Source of the DNA: Tetrahymena elliotti 4EA
Taxonomy: Eukaryota; Ciliophora; Oligohymenophorea; Hymenostomatida; Tetrahymenidae
Length of the DNA stretch: 64,000 nt
Direction of reading: 5' to 3'
Assembly: GCA_000231825.2 (NCBI GenBank)
Contig: JH720306.1
Location: 904,199 to 968,198 of the forward strand
The notes under the pieces were generated by a model that made no database searches, was not told where the DNA came from, and saw only the letters and a list, made by a program, of their open reading frames with translations. Below are positions 49,004-63,835 of the stretch, piece after piece. A program made the translations under genes and the position numbers. Positions within the stretch are counted from its first letter, which is position 1. Every line of letters begins with the position of its first letter.

Positions 49004-50698
49004 TGAGATTATGAGATAAATTTCTTTGTAATTAAAATTTTCTGTTTTAAATATATATTTTTATATCCTACTTAAAAAGTAATAAAATAATAAAACACAA
49101 TGATTAAAATAAAAATATACTTCTTACAAAATAAATAAGGATTATTAACATGATGATAATTTAATTAATTTTGAATTTATTATTAATATTGTTTACTGAA
49201 ATTAAATTATAGATAAAATCATTAATTAAATTTTTAAATATATTTTTTCAATTATTAAACATTAGATTTCTAATTTGTAATTTTTTTTGTTTTTAGAAAT
49301 CATCAGGTAAAAGTAGATTTAGAAGTAAAAAAATATGAGAAAGAAAAAGTTATTTCCAAGCAAATAAAATGAAATTTAATAACTCGAAAAAAGAAATTAA
49401 AAATGTGTAAAATAAAGCACTTTTTATAAATGAATAAACAATTATTAACCAATTTTATGATTAACATTTCAAAATTACTTCACAAAAGGCTAAGAAATTA
49501 AAGAAGGTAATTAGTTTTTATTTTCAGTAATAAAGAAATACACAATTCTAAATTCATCAGATTTTTAAAAAATCCAGCCTTTAAAGAGTAAAAAAAATTT
49601 AAATCGAATAAACTAATAAAGAGTTTGATAAAAAAAAGGGAGCAAGGCTGATTTTGGTTTATAAAAAATAAAAAAGAGAGATTATTTAGGGGAGGTTTAT
49701 CTTTGAAAATTTTGCAGAAAATTTTAATTTGATTGCTCTTTAATGAAATATCTTCTTCTAATATTTTTTCCAAAAGAAATTTTTTAGACCAACTGATCAA
49801 CAAAAAATTACACTCTTTCGCTAAAATTAATTAAAATATCAATTTTTACTTTTTTTGAGCTCTTAGTTAAGTTTTTGAATATTATCATGGCAACTGTTAA
49901 TAAAAAGAAATTTATTATTATAATTAGAAATTCACTGAGAAAGATGAATTAAAGATACTACATAATACTCTTAAAAATATTTGAGCATTTTTAAGATTAA
50001 ACACTTATCTACCTGAATTGTATTCAGCATTTTCAGTTAAATTTCAGAAACAAATGTATTAGCAAACTTTTTGAATAAATTTTTAGAATAAAATATCTAT
50101 CAAAATAACACCAATCTAATAAATATCAGAATAAATTTTTTATATTTTATATATTATTAAGTGATTTGAAGCTCTTTATAAAGTAAATAAAACAAATGCA
50201 TTGAATACAAGCTTCATAATTTAAAATAAAATTATTTTTATGTAATTTTTTTAGGCATTTAAGTAATAATAAAAAAATCATTTAACATAAATAGTTTTTT
50301 ATTATTTTAAAGGTTTTAAAAAATTAGAAAATGAGTAGAATTTAAGGATTTAAAACAAAATGTAATTTTATGCAAAAACAAAATGGTGTAAAATATAAAA
50401 TTTTTTAACTTAAATAATTTATAAAAAGGGTTTAAATTTTATTATGAATTAAAAAGCAAATGAGAATAAAATATTTTTATCAAAGTTTCAAGCAAATTGA
50501 ATATGGTTATCAATCAATCAATGAAAGGATGAATATTTTTATATAATTTGGAATTGAAGGCTTTTTAATATGAATTTCAGTTATATAGAGTAAAAGTGGA
50601 AGTATTTTCAAAGTAATTGTTAAAAAATAATTCAATTTTGTTAAAATAGTTAATTTTATAAATTTTAGCTAGTTAGTTGGCTAGCTAACCTAAATCAC
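49004..50698. repeat. Spacer made of array and flank duplicates
   Basis: No gene. It contains a copy of the leader unit (about 49848-49965), a piece of the kinase relic (about 49990-50105), and about 50440-50690 repeats 48500-48770 ('gaattgaaggct', 'gtattttcaaagtaat', 'ttataaattttag'). Confidence 0.65.
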
Positions 50699-53520
50699 TC
50701 ATTATGAAACAGGATTTTCTCCAACTTCATATGAATCTACTTCACTAATTTCTTCATTTTCTTTTTCTTTTTACTAAGCTGACTATTATTATTATAGTTG
50801 CTTTGCATTGGCTAAATTAAATTTACTTTTTCCTTCTTTTATCTGTTGAATTACAGGCAAGATACTATTAATATCATTCATTAAAGGTGCTTAGTTAGTT
50901 TAGTATAAATAAAGAGGTTCAGTACTTTCCCAACTTATTTCTTCTTTAGGTTCTAAATAATATTACTAAAAGAAGTTGTAGATTTCATTTTAAAAGCTGA
51001 AGAAATTCATATTTGGCAGATTACAATTAAGTTAATTGCTAGAGTTAATCATTTGAGAGTTATTTTACAGTTAATTCATATTTGTTACAGATGAGCCCAT
51101 GTTAAATCTTGATTTGTTAAAATTTTATATTGAATCTGTGTTATTTTAAAGCAATTTTGATGCAAAAAATTAATTTTGGTAAACACTGTTTTATTATAAT
51201 TAAGCTTGCTACTATTACAAAAAAGATTACTGTTGCTCTATCTTAATTGGTGATACATCATTAGCGTCTGGGTTGCTTTGGTTAATGGACTAATTTAAAG
51301 CAATATTTTTCTTTTAGTTTAATTGGTTCGAATTACCAACTTGCTTATTGAATTAGTTATTATTTCCATTATTATTTTAATTATTTACTATGTTTTGAGT
51401 TAAATTATTATTAGCATCACGGTTGTTAGGCATGTTCTACATTGCGGCTACAAGAGATATTGGCAATAGGGAGATATTTTAACCATTATTTTAATAAGAG
51501 TTTAAGTTTTAACTGGCTGCTAAAATTAAATCATTATTATATGAATTTTCCATAAGAATTTATTTCTCTGGGTTTAGGTTTATAAAATTTTAGCTATCAT
51601 TAATTTTGGAGCCAATATTATTGCCTTATTAGTTGAACTAATTAAATGAAGATGTCATATTAATTATGCTATTATTGATACTATTTCCTATAGGATTAAC
51701 TAAATTTTGTTAGTTATTTCCATTATAATTTAAGAAATTATTGTTCAAACCTTGCTAGAAGTACTGAGATTGACTTGTACCATTTTAAAAGAAATTAGAA
51801 TAGTTTTAACCACCATTGAAGGTCATAAATGGATTTTAGCTAGTTATATTCTAGCTGTTTGTAAAAAACATGCTATTAGTTTAGTTATTGAGCTGATTTT
51901 CAAAGTTATTTTCACCATTTTAATTTAATTAAAGTGGGTTTTATGAATTAATCTCTGGTAAGAATTATTATTGTTATTGATTTTAGTTATCTGGAGAGTT
52001 ATTATTCTCTTCTGTTGATTCCTGCTTAATAGGATTGCTTTTACTTTAATGATTAAAATTCTAATTTTCTATATTTATTACAAAATCTCTATTTCCTATC
52101 TAATTTTATCCATTAAAATAATTTTTATGATGCTGATTGAATATTTATTAATTTTAATTCATTTCATTCTCATTTTTATTGCCGCCTTAATTAAATATAT
52201 TGCCTTGCTGGGATGAGTTTATATTTGAGTTATTTCCTGCATTAAATCTAAATCCATTTTATTGGTTAACATGATTTTTTATTATATTTTAATTTAAAAA
52301 TGAATGTGGCTATTAGTGGAGAATTATATTATTAGCATTCTACTGCTGTTAATTTTGTAGCTGCTAATTTTATTAAGAATTCAAGCCAAAAGATGTACCA
52401 AAATTTAATCCACTCGAAATTCCATTTGGTGCTCCTCCAGCAAATGGTTTTGAAGCTTCAGATTTTTATTGAAGTGTATTGGATGAATGTGGTTCATTTT
52501 TATTTGTTTTTACTTTCTTAGTCTTAGCTGGCTAAATCTATTAAGCTTCATCATTCGATAAATCTCCACCTCCATTATTGTTATTCCTTTGATTATAGAG
52601 AGAATCTTCTTCAAGAGACTAAGAACTGTACATATTTTTTTGATCAAAAGAGTGGATTTTAGGATTTTTGAATTAACGCTAAGGGAGAGGATTCTCTGGA
52701 TAAGCGACTTTCCACATCTCAAAAAAGGATTAAAACTCATCTCTTTTCTCTTGCTCATTCCAGTGAACATAGAGCAATAAAGAGAGCATTCTTTTACGAG
52801 TATGAGTACGCCACTCTTCACTTTCTCTTGGATGTCTACCAACATCAAGGATAAGAATTAACAGCATACTATTATATTGTGAGTCTAATTGATAGAATTT
52901 AATTTTATCTTCAAATGCGTTTAGCAATTTTAAATATTTGGGACGACCACTCGAAATTGTACTCGAAATTTCCTAAAAAACAGCCCTATTATTGCTTTTT
53001 CTCATCTTATCTTTAAGAAGATCTGAAACATAGTTTTCTAAAAAGTACTTCGTAAGGGTGTCCTAAAGCTATTTGTTTGCATGAGGAATAGTCTTCTTGA
53101 GCAAGACTTCTGTTAAATATAGAAAATCCTCTCTTAAATTCTGCTTAACACTTTCCACTTATAACAAATAGGGTTTCATCTTTTTAAATAATTAATAAAT
53201 GATGCCAACTTTAAATGTCTAAAGCTAATATCTGTTTAATAATATAATATATTGAGATTTTTAATAAGCTCAAGAGGCAGCAGTATGAACAATGAACTTG
53301 CTGTTTTTGATTTGCTAAAAAATCCTTTTGCTTTACTAAAAGTATCCACCAAGCTTGCTTGTGAAAGATGAATTAAGTGTTTATTCCTTTACCTATTATA
53401 AAAGTAGATTTCGAACTTGTTTTATTTTTAATTTAATTAAGTATTTTCTTTTCTCTTTCGAGCGAAATCAAACCTAATTCTAATAAAAAATATGTTCAAA
53501 TTATTTATTAAATTTTTCAT
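50699..53520 (-). CDS. Asn/Gln-rich protein with structured N-terminal domain
   Basis: Two exons (53520-53393 and 53231-50699, joined in phase) give 886 residues. The first ~250 are ordered: a helical stretch (KVGIIYQLFKKMKPYLLQVE), HANKQLQDTLTKYFLENYVS, YLKLLNAFEDKIKFYQLDSQ, and a Trp/Arg-rich part WRTHTRKRMLSLLLYVHWNE that ends in FFEMWKVAYPENPLP. From about residue 290 to 860 it is dominated by Asn, Gln, Ser and Phe, like prion-type domains of RNA-binding or transcription proteins, and the end is acidic (EKENEEISEVDSYEVGE). I recognise no named domain; the helical head ending in '...F..MWK' might be a protein-interaction domain of RNA polymerase II factors, which is a guess. The intron was accepted because it removes an in-frame TGA; a shorter start at 53179 is possible. 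Confidence 0.75.
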
Positions 53521-54435
53521 CGAGCATTAAGTAAGTAAAGGAAAAAACTAGAGTAATAAATAGCATTCACACAAAAACACTAATAAATATATAATTAAAC
53601 AAAATATAACACAAGAAAATGAATGAATTTTTGTTTGTTTGTTTGCTCTCACATCAAAATTTTGATAATTCGAAAATTAATTATTTTTAGTTTCTATTTC
53701 CAATTAAAAATTTAGAAAGAGCTTATCACTAATCGTATCCAATCAGTCAATCATCAAACAAATCAAAATTTCTTAAATTTTTTCAATAAGAAATATAATT
53801 TCTTCAAATTTAATAATCTTGTTTGAGTAAAATTTTGTGTGTGAAATATTGAGTGGTTTACTCAATTAATTTTATCTCTACTTATGTTTACTCATTCTTT
53901 TATCTCTGATTCATGGATACCAAAAATTTCTTTTTGGAAATCAAATGTAATCTAAAAAAAATAACAAATTTTCAGTTCTAACACTCAAAAAATATCTTTT
54001 TTTAGCAAGTAAATAAAAATACTACAAAAAAAAATCCTCTGAAGTGTAACTTTCAAATAAATAACAAAAATACCATTGAAATAAAGTAACATTTATTTAT
54101 TTCATTTTATTTTACTCCAAATTATCTGCATTAATTCCAAAAAATTTAGAAATCAATCTTTCATGCAGTTTGAAAAAATAAAATATTGCAGATGACAAAT
54201 AGATTACACCTTACTACAATTCTAAATCTAAAAACAAACTAAAATTTGAGCTTTTAATTTTAATATTTATTATAAAATAATTACTAATTCTTTTTAATTC
54301 TTTCTTTAAGTGCGCTATTAGAACTATAAACAAAAAATTATATAACAATTCTATAATATATTTAACATTGTTGTCTTTTAAGATAGATAGAAGATAGTTT
54401 TTTATTGAGAATCTCTATCAATATAAATTAATTAT
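53521..54435. other. AT-rich spacer
   Basis: About 0.9 kb between the start of one minus-strand gene and the end of the next. No gene or repeat is seen. Confidence 0.5.
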
Positions 54436-56464
54436 TCAAGAATTTGCTTTTTCGTTTGGTAATCTGTAAACTTAATCCATAAAATGAGCCATAAATTCTT
54501 CTAATACTTCTTCATCTGGTACCTAATAAATATATTTTAAAAATCCTGATCAAGAATTAATAAGCTTACCATTCCCATCATGCCATACATGGCAGCTGTA
54601 CCTTCCTTTGCATACTTTTTAGGATTTTCTTTGACTATTTAGATAGCCTTTTTCAAGTCGATTACAAATTACTCTTTAATTGAAAGATGTTGTGGCATAA
54701 AACTGATGTGAATACAATCAGGGAATCTTTGATTTTCAACCTTTTATAATTTAATTAAAGGAGGTAAATAAAAATACAATTAATTTTTAATTTGAGTTGA
54801 TAAATACCTGCCAATCATTTATATCTTTTAAAGCATCTGATATGTGATAAATATTCAAATCTTAATTCTTCTTTACTCTAAAAGCTATAATTGTGGTAAG
54901 TGGGTTTCCTAAAATTTCTAATTCATCAATTTTTCTTATTTCATCTCTTATGTAATTAGCACCATCAATGATCTTCTTAGTTACATCCATAAACCCATCC
55001 TAACCAAGTACCATCATAGAAGCCCATGCACCTTTATATTATTATTAAATTATATTTATTTAGTTTTCTATTATTATAATTACCTGCTAAAGGCCCACCT
55101 CCTCTTGTTCCTAGAGTTGTAGGTGAAATATAAATACCTCCAGGCCATCCAGTATAGGAATAAAATTAATCTAATCTATATTCAGAATTTTTAAATACAA
55201 GGACAGAAGCTCCTTTTGCAGAATAACCATATCTATTAATTTTCAAAGTTGAATTATTTAAAATTTTATGTAAAACCATATTAATCAATAATAATCTAAT
55301 TAAAAATTACTTGTGGACATCAGCAGAAATGGAAGTAACACCATTATTTCTGAAATCAAATTAAGGTACTCTATATCCTAATTGCTCAATGAAAGGTAAC
55401 ATAAAACCTCCAATAGCGCTATCGACATGCAAAGGAATATTTTCTCTTTCAGCAATTACAGATATTTAGTCAATAGGATCTACGATACCATGAGGATATG
55501 AAGGAGCAGAAGCAATAATACAACAAGTATTTTTATTTATTTTTTATTTAATCTAATCAACTCTCATTTCAAAAGTTTTAGGGTCAGATTCAACATAAAC
55601 TACCTTCACTCCATAATAATGAGATGCTTTTATAAAATAAATTTAAAAAATATATTTATAAGTTTATTTAATCTACCTTTATTAATAGCTGGATGTCCAG
55701 ATAAGCACATAATTAATTCGGGTTCGGTGATGTCTGGATTAATTTTAAGTAATCTATCTCTATAGGTTTTTACAGCAAGTAAAAGACTTTCAGAACCTCC
55801 AGATGTAACTGAACCAACACATTTATATGGATCTCCATTCATCATTTTAGCTGTCATAGCAACAATTTCTATCTCAAAATTTCTTAAGGAAATAAATTTC
55901 ATGGGATTTAATGCATTAGTGTGAATACTTTATTGATATTAAAATAATAATTTTTATTAGTTCTATTAAAAGCAAGCTTTATTTGTTGTTAAATAATATT
56001 ATTAAAAGCATATTTTACAATAAATTATGTGCTTTGGTAACAAATTCAGTGTGCTTATGTGAATGATCATATACGTAAGCCCAACATTTTCCTTTAGTAG
56101 GATCTAAATCAAAGGCTTTGCGTTCTTTCATAATTTCTAAAATCTCTTCTTCTTTTAATCCATTCGAAGGTAGCTAAGTAAATTTAGGAAGAGGCTTGCC
56201 TTCAAACTACTAACTAACAGTTTTGGCAGCTTCATTTTAAAGTTCTTTAGTAAGCTTTTAAGATATTGCTGAGGATTTCTTGAGAAATCTGATGAGCATC
56301 TTTCCACAATTCTTGAAAAATCCTCCATTTTTATTAAGATTTTTGTAGAGTTTAAATAGGGCAATAAGGACAATTAAATGCTCAACCTTTCTAATGTTAG
56401 ATTCCTTGCTAAATTGTTGAGCAAGATGTATTAATTTAGAGTAAATTTAATTTGTAGTTTCCAT
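54436..56464 (-). CDS. SGPL1: Sphingosine-1-phosphate lyase
   Basis: PLP-dependent enzyme that splits sphingosine 1-phosphate into a long-chain aldehyde and phosphoethanolamine, the exit step of sphingolipid breakdown, usually on the ER. Seven exons (56464-56019, 55927-55677, 55626-55311, 55232-55084, 55031-54808, 54740-54570, 54522-54436) give 547 residues (human about 568). Features in order: short hydrophobic N-terminal segment (EHLIVLIALFKLY), KGKCWAYVYDHSHKH, NALNPMKF, GSVTSGGSESLLLAVKTYRD, HPAINKG, PHGIVDPI, HVDSAIGGFMLPF, and the Schiff-base lysine in SADVHKYGYSAKGAS (split by an intron), then YTGWPGGIYISPTTLGTRGG. All catalytic residues are present. The start is the first ATG of the frame. 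Confidence 0.95.
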
Positions 56465-57901
56465 GATCTTTTAATTTAAAGAAATTATAAATCTTTTTAA
56501 TACTTATTTATTATTGTAAATTCATTTTCAATATCCAGCTATTTAGTATTATATATGTGTGTGTGTGCTTATTTATAAATAACCAATCAAATTGGTAAAA
56601 AGGGTTCTGAAATAACAATTAATTAATTATTTGATTGTTTTTTATTGTTTAGTTTTTAAATTAAAATTGGATTTAGAATAGTATGTTAGGATTTACATTA
56701 GATAACTTGCCTTAAGTAAACAACTTATATAAATTTCAACTTTTGACCTTTTTAAATTAAATAATAGGTCTTACACAAACTAAATTTAACAATTTTTAAA
56801 ATATCTTTTATCCATTTATTTATAGTATTTTAAATTTACAATTATTACTAATTTCTCAATAGAAGTTAATCAGATGCCATCAAGTATCCAAAAAACTGTA
56901 AAAGAAATTCATTTTTAAGATGATTCTGAAAATTAAATTTTAGAAAATCTGATTCTGAAAGAAACAAAATAAACTTTTTCTCATCTAAAAATAAAAAAAT
57001 ATCTGATAAATTCTCGATATTATTTATTCGAATTTTAAACAATTTAATGTGTTTTTTAAATTATCTTAAAAATTGATGAAGTATGAATGCTAAAAAGTCA
57101 GCTATCTAATTTATGCATTTATTCTGGTAAATTAAATCTTTTGCTAAAAAACAAATATATTATTTAATCAATAAATAAATTAAAAATTGATAAAATAAGT
57201 ATTTAGCAAAATTTACTTAAATTTGACAAGTAAGTGAAAATACCATATTTATCATAACTTTTATCTTAGCCATTTTGGCAAATTATTTAAATAAGAAATC
57301 AAAATAATTCAGATTTTATTTTTCATTTTGTTTTTCTTTTATTAATTCATCTAGATATTTCATAAAAGAATTTAAAATAAACTAAACAGATTTAATGATA
57401 TTTCTCATCTTAATTCTGTGTTAAAGGACCAATAAATATAAATCCAACTTTTTTAATCTATTGCTAATCGAGCATTTTGAAATTTAGCAATAATCATTTT
57501 ACCAAGGAACTTCTGTAAGCCCCTTTAATAAAAATTAATAAAACAAAGTTATAAGTCTGTTTTAAAAATAAATATGTAAGCACCTTTAATAAAAATTCAT
57601 AAAACAAATTTATCAGTTCCTTTTAAAATTTAATTTAGATATATCAAAAAGAATTTAAAAATGCAAATTTACATATTTTTGTAGTAATATTATTCTCAAT
57701 TTTTGATTTGAAGGGTTAGTTATCAAGTTAAAAAACACTACTTTTCATAAAATGATTTGATGTTTAACTATTTTTATTTGACCAAAGAAAATCTCTACAA
57801 GTTTTTAAAATAGAAATAGAATTATTCAGATTTTATTTTTAAAGGAAATTTTATTATTAAACCAATTTAGAAGTTTAAAAAAAGATGTTATAAAAGACAA
57901 A
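56465..57901. other. Divergent AT-rich spacer
   Basis: About 1.4 kb between a minus-strand and a plus-strand gene start, so it likely holds both promoters. A (TG)n tract lies at about 56555-56568. No gene is seen. Confidence 0.5.
57515..57600. repeat. Short direct repeat, period about 61 bp
   Basis: 'gtaagcmcctttaataaaaatt' followed by 'ataaaacaaa' occurs at 57515 and again at 57576. Two copies only; no function is apparent. Confidence 0.6.
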
Positions 57902-59126
57902 ATGAAAAAGTCTTTGGGAAAGTTCTATTCTCAATAATCAGTTGGATATCTAAAAAATAGAGGAACTTTATGTTTCATTAAATGTTTTGATGATATTTAA
58001 AATATTGTTAAGAAGGAAATTTTCAGTAAGTGTTTCAATTTATCTTATAAAATGATAGACTAGTCTTTTGATTTTTAAAAATAAGTGAAAATAGATATAA
58101 ACTTCTTAGAAAATTCTTAAATTTTGATTTTCGATTTCTTGAATTATTCTATTCCTGTCAAAAATTAATTGTTTTTTTTTGCTATACCAATAGAAACTAT
58201 TAGAAGCGATTCACATTAATTAAAGGTATAGATTTCTTCAATATAAAAAGTAAATATTTTTCTAGAAACAAAAATTTTATTTAATAGTTTCATTCATATA
58301 TATTTTGTTACCTCCCTACCTTATGAAGTAAATTCTATAAAAAGTACATTACCATATACCAAAAGTGTAATGAAAACTCATCCATTTTTTTAATTAAAGA
58401 ATATAGGCCTCCTTCATTAGTAATCAAGAATATGGAGGATGAGCTAAAGGCCATGTAATTAGTTAGTTTGATTTCTTCTACTTTTTTCATATTTAAGTGA
58501 TGTTATGAATTAATAATAATAGATTCTAAATTGTTTACAATGGGACAAAGAGATAACTTTTAAGTGCTGCAAAGCGAAATTTCAAAATAAATTAAATATA
58601 TACCTCAACCTGTATTAGATTAATAGTTAATAGAATAATATAAATATGCAGATTCAAACTTGTTATTAAAAGCCATTTCAGTAATTATTATCATTTTCAA
58701 TAAGATAATTTAAGCATTAGTATTTCTAAATAATTACTATAGGCATAAAAGCTACTTTATTTATAAAAGAGATTCTATTAAAATAATTCCTATACAACCC
58801 TATATCCATATTTAAGAGTAATTTATATCTTACTTTGTAAACAATAGTTTAAAATTTTAATTTATTAGGAACTTAATAGATAATAAAAACAAGCTGAGAT
58901 CCTTCAATTAACATAGAGTATTTACATTTTAAGGTTGGATTATTTTAATAAGACCATAATATTATATAATAGATTTAGATAAAAAATTTAAATTTGCAAC
59001 TGACATTGACAGAGATAAAGTTTATGCATAAATAGCTTATGCAAGAACTTGCTTTGAGTTGAAAAATGGTCCTATGCAATTAGTTCCTTAGTAAAAAAAA
59101 ATAGAAAATAAATTAAGAAAGCTTAA

Positions 59127-59130
<4 letters not shown>
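57902..59130 (+). CDS. Unknown protein, 5 exons, one probable indel
   Basis: I do not recognise it. Exons 57902-58025, 58194-58465, 58523-58680, 58715-58836 and 58869-59130 carry protein-like text: MKKSLGKFYSQQSVGYLKNR, SLPYEVNSIKSTLPYTKSVM, YRPPSLVIKNMEDELKAM, KQIKYIPQPVLDQQLIEQYK, and a well-formed end DIDRDKVYAQIAYARTCFEL. The exon joints keep phase, but exon 2 changes frame at a run of seven T (58385-58391); eight T would restore it. So this is either a gene with a homopolymer error or a young pseudogene. Part of the fourth exon is hydrophobic (IITIGIKATLFIKEILL), perhaps a membrane segment. Its TGA shares four bases (ATGA) with the start of the next gene. Confidence 0.5.
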
Positions 59131-61468
<2,338 letters not shown>

Positions 61469-61786
61469 AACAAAAAAATTACCTTCTAAGAAAGAACCTC
61501 TTAGAACTAACTTGAAAAACTCAATAAATTTAAAAAAATAAAGTATGTTTTGTAGGTTTATGTGTATGTTTATATTTTTGTTTAACTTAATTAAATTACA
61601 AAATATACAATAAACCAAAAAACTATTTTATTTGTATTATTTTATTTATTGAGAATTAGGTTTATTTTTTAAAAAAGATTGGATAAAAGGTAAATAAATT
61701 ATGATTAGAATTTTATTAATTTCTTAGAATATTATTTTTATAAATAATTTTTGAGAAAATAAACAAGTACCTAATAAAGTAAAAAA
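61469..61786. other. AT-rich spacer
   Basis: About 320 bp between two plus-strand genes. The first ~80 bp read as a basic tail of the upstream protease if one A is removed from the run at 61457-61463; otherwise nothing is seen. Confidence 0.4.
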
Positions 61787-63496
61787 ATGGATAATATTTA
61801 GCATTTATCACAAAGTTTTGATTAAAATGAAGTTTTTATTATCTAAAATTATAACTAAAAATGTAATATCCATCATCAGAGATTAGATATTTTGAAAACT
61901 GATAATAACTCAAATGAACAAATGCTCAAATGTATCTAATGTTTGGCATCATAATATTTTAAATTTATTCCTCTCAAATTATTGCTTGATAGCGATGCAT
62001 CAACAATATTTTAAGGATGGCCAATATTAGATGACTCATAAATCTATGATTAACTAAAGCAGATCCCTAAAAAAGAAGTTTTAATCAAAAAAAATTGTGA
62101 AGAAATTCAAAACTTCTACAAGAGTTTTAGATAAGAAATAAATAATTTAATTGATAAAAAAGAAAAAGATTCATTAATAAATGCATAAAAAAGATATGAT
62201 AGCTTTGAATATCCATTAGATATCTACAATAAAATTTCTTAAAAGGAAAAATTGAGAGATTTAATACTCAATCAACATGAAGATTATCAAAAATAAAATG
62301 AAGAATTTTCTAAAATTGTTGGAGATAACTTGGTAAATCAAGAATTGAGGAAGAATCTCATTCAAGATTCTCTTAATAACTTTTAAAGCCACAAAATAAA
62401 TTTAGAATCTTAAAATTAAATTAAGGATTAAATCATATAACTTATCAATTAAATTAGTGATTTTTCATTAAACTAGGAATTAAGAATTATTAACTGGATA
62501 AACTTGGAACCTTCGTATTTGTCTAACTAAGGGGAATATTTTGTATAAGAAGTTAGGAGTCCTAACTATTTATAAAAAAGAGAGAATAATTTTTTAGTTT
62601 CTGAAACAAATTTTGATAAACTTAACAATGATTTTGATTTTGAGTTGAAAAATATAAAGTATTTATCAAAGATTTCTTAAAACAGTTCAATAGGTTTAAG
62701 TAAATAATAAATAATATTTTCGCTTTAAAATCTTAATTAAATCTATAATTCCAAAAATATTTCAATTTAATTAAACGATTCATAAGTTTAGGATCAATAA
62801 GCCTACAAAATTGCATAAACTTTAGAAAACTGCCTTGCTGTTACAAGTTTAGATTTAAGAATTTCTCAAAATTAAATTTCAAAAGATGGAGTTAAATATT
62901 TAGCTGAATCATTAAAAAAATGTCAGAATATTACTGAATTAATTTTAGATATTAGTAATAACAATATATAATCAGAAGGAGCTAACTATTTTGCATAGTA
63001 CTTTTAAAGTTAAGATAATATAACAGATCTTTGCTTATATTTATAGAAAAATAATATTGAAGATGAAGGAGCTTATAAAATTATGTCAGCTTTAGAAAAA
63101 TGTTAGAATATTAAAGATTTAATAATTGGGTTTGGAGAAAATAATATTAGCAAAACAGGAGCTTAGTTAATTGCATACTCTTTTGAAAGATTCTAGAACA
63201 TCGTTAATTTAAATCTTTGTGTTTCTAATAATACCTTCAGAGAAAAAGGAGTACTTGAGATAGTAAAAGCTTTGGAAAATTGTAATAATCTTAAAAACTT
63301 AACTCTTTTTGCTCAGCAAAATAATATTACAGCTGAAAATGCTAAAGATATAGGTTTATCTTTATTGTTTTGCAAGAATATCACTAAATTAACTCTAAAT
63401 CTAAAAAATAATAATTTAGAATCATAAAAGAATGAAATAGAGGATTTTTTGGAATAAATCTCAAATAAAGAATAATTTTTAGAAATTTATATGTGA
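61787..63496 (+). CDS. Leucine-rich-repeat protein with Cys/His N-terminus
   Basis: Intronless, 569 residues, ATG 61787 to TGA 63494. The first 60 residues hold a C-x3-H-H...C-x2-C pattern (KCNIHHQRLDILK and LKCIQCLASQ) that could bind zinc like a B-box. A long charged helical middle follows (about residues 90-310; for example KEKLRDLILNQHEDYQKQNE), probably coiled coil. From about residue 340 come six or so ribonuclease-inhibitor-type leucine-rich repeats, with Cys and Asn at the turns (LENCLAVTSLDLRISQNQIS; GAYKIMSALEKCQNIKDLII). This layout (zinc head, coiled coil, repeats) is common in large ciliate families. Cytosolic binding role is inferred. Unlike the repeat gene at 25.8-27.8 kb, it has no introns. 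Confidence 0.85.
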
Positions 63497-63835
63497 CAGG
63501 TAAGAATATTATAGTTGTATGATTTTGATGTTTTATGTAAATAAAACCAAAAAATAATTTAATTATTCATTTAATATCAATAGATCAATTTATTTATTTA
63601 ATTACTCTTATGATTTGAATAAATACCCAAGGTATATTAATATCTAATAAATTCTCAATCTTAAATTATAGCCCTGTTTATAAAAAGTATTTATTTTATT
63701 TAAAAAAATTAATGGAGAAATACAAATATAATTTCAATATTATTTTCATTCTTCTCTCATTTAATTTTAAGAGTTTTGTCATTTGAAAGTATATATTTTG
63801 ATGCTTAACTTACTCTACTCATAAAAGATTATTTA
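63497..63835. other. Convergent 3' flank
   Basis: About 340 bp between two genes that end toward each other. A/T-rich, nothing else seen. Confidence 0.45.

Larger units (their letters stand above)
37757..50698. repeat. Rearranged tandem array of an ADF-containing unit
   Basis: The unit is about 1.7-2.6 kb: minus-strand acidic gene, plus-strand helix-turn-helix-like fragment, leader text, plus-strand ADF gene. Units are visible at about 40380-42956, 43040-44663 and 44750-46638, with a first ADF copy at 38471 before the assembly gap and a last acidic copy at 46890-47215. Copies differ by indels and point changes, and only ADF copy 4 is intact. Outside the unit, pieces of a kinase gene and of the Sec24-like 3' end are also duplicated (48.5-50.7 kb). 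The N gap sits inside the array, where repeats may have broken the assembly. Confidence 0.8.

Noticed and set aside
52510..52927. Overlapping small frames around the WRTHTRKRM region
   Set aside because: They are out-of-frame shadows of the Asn/Gln-rich gene that covers 50699-53520.
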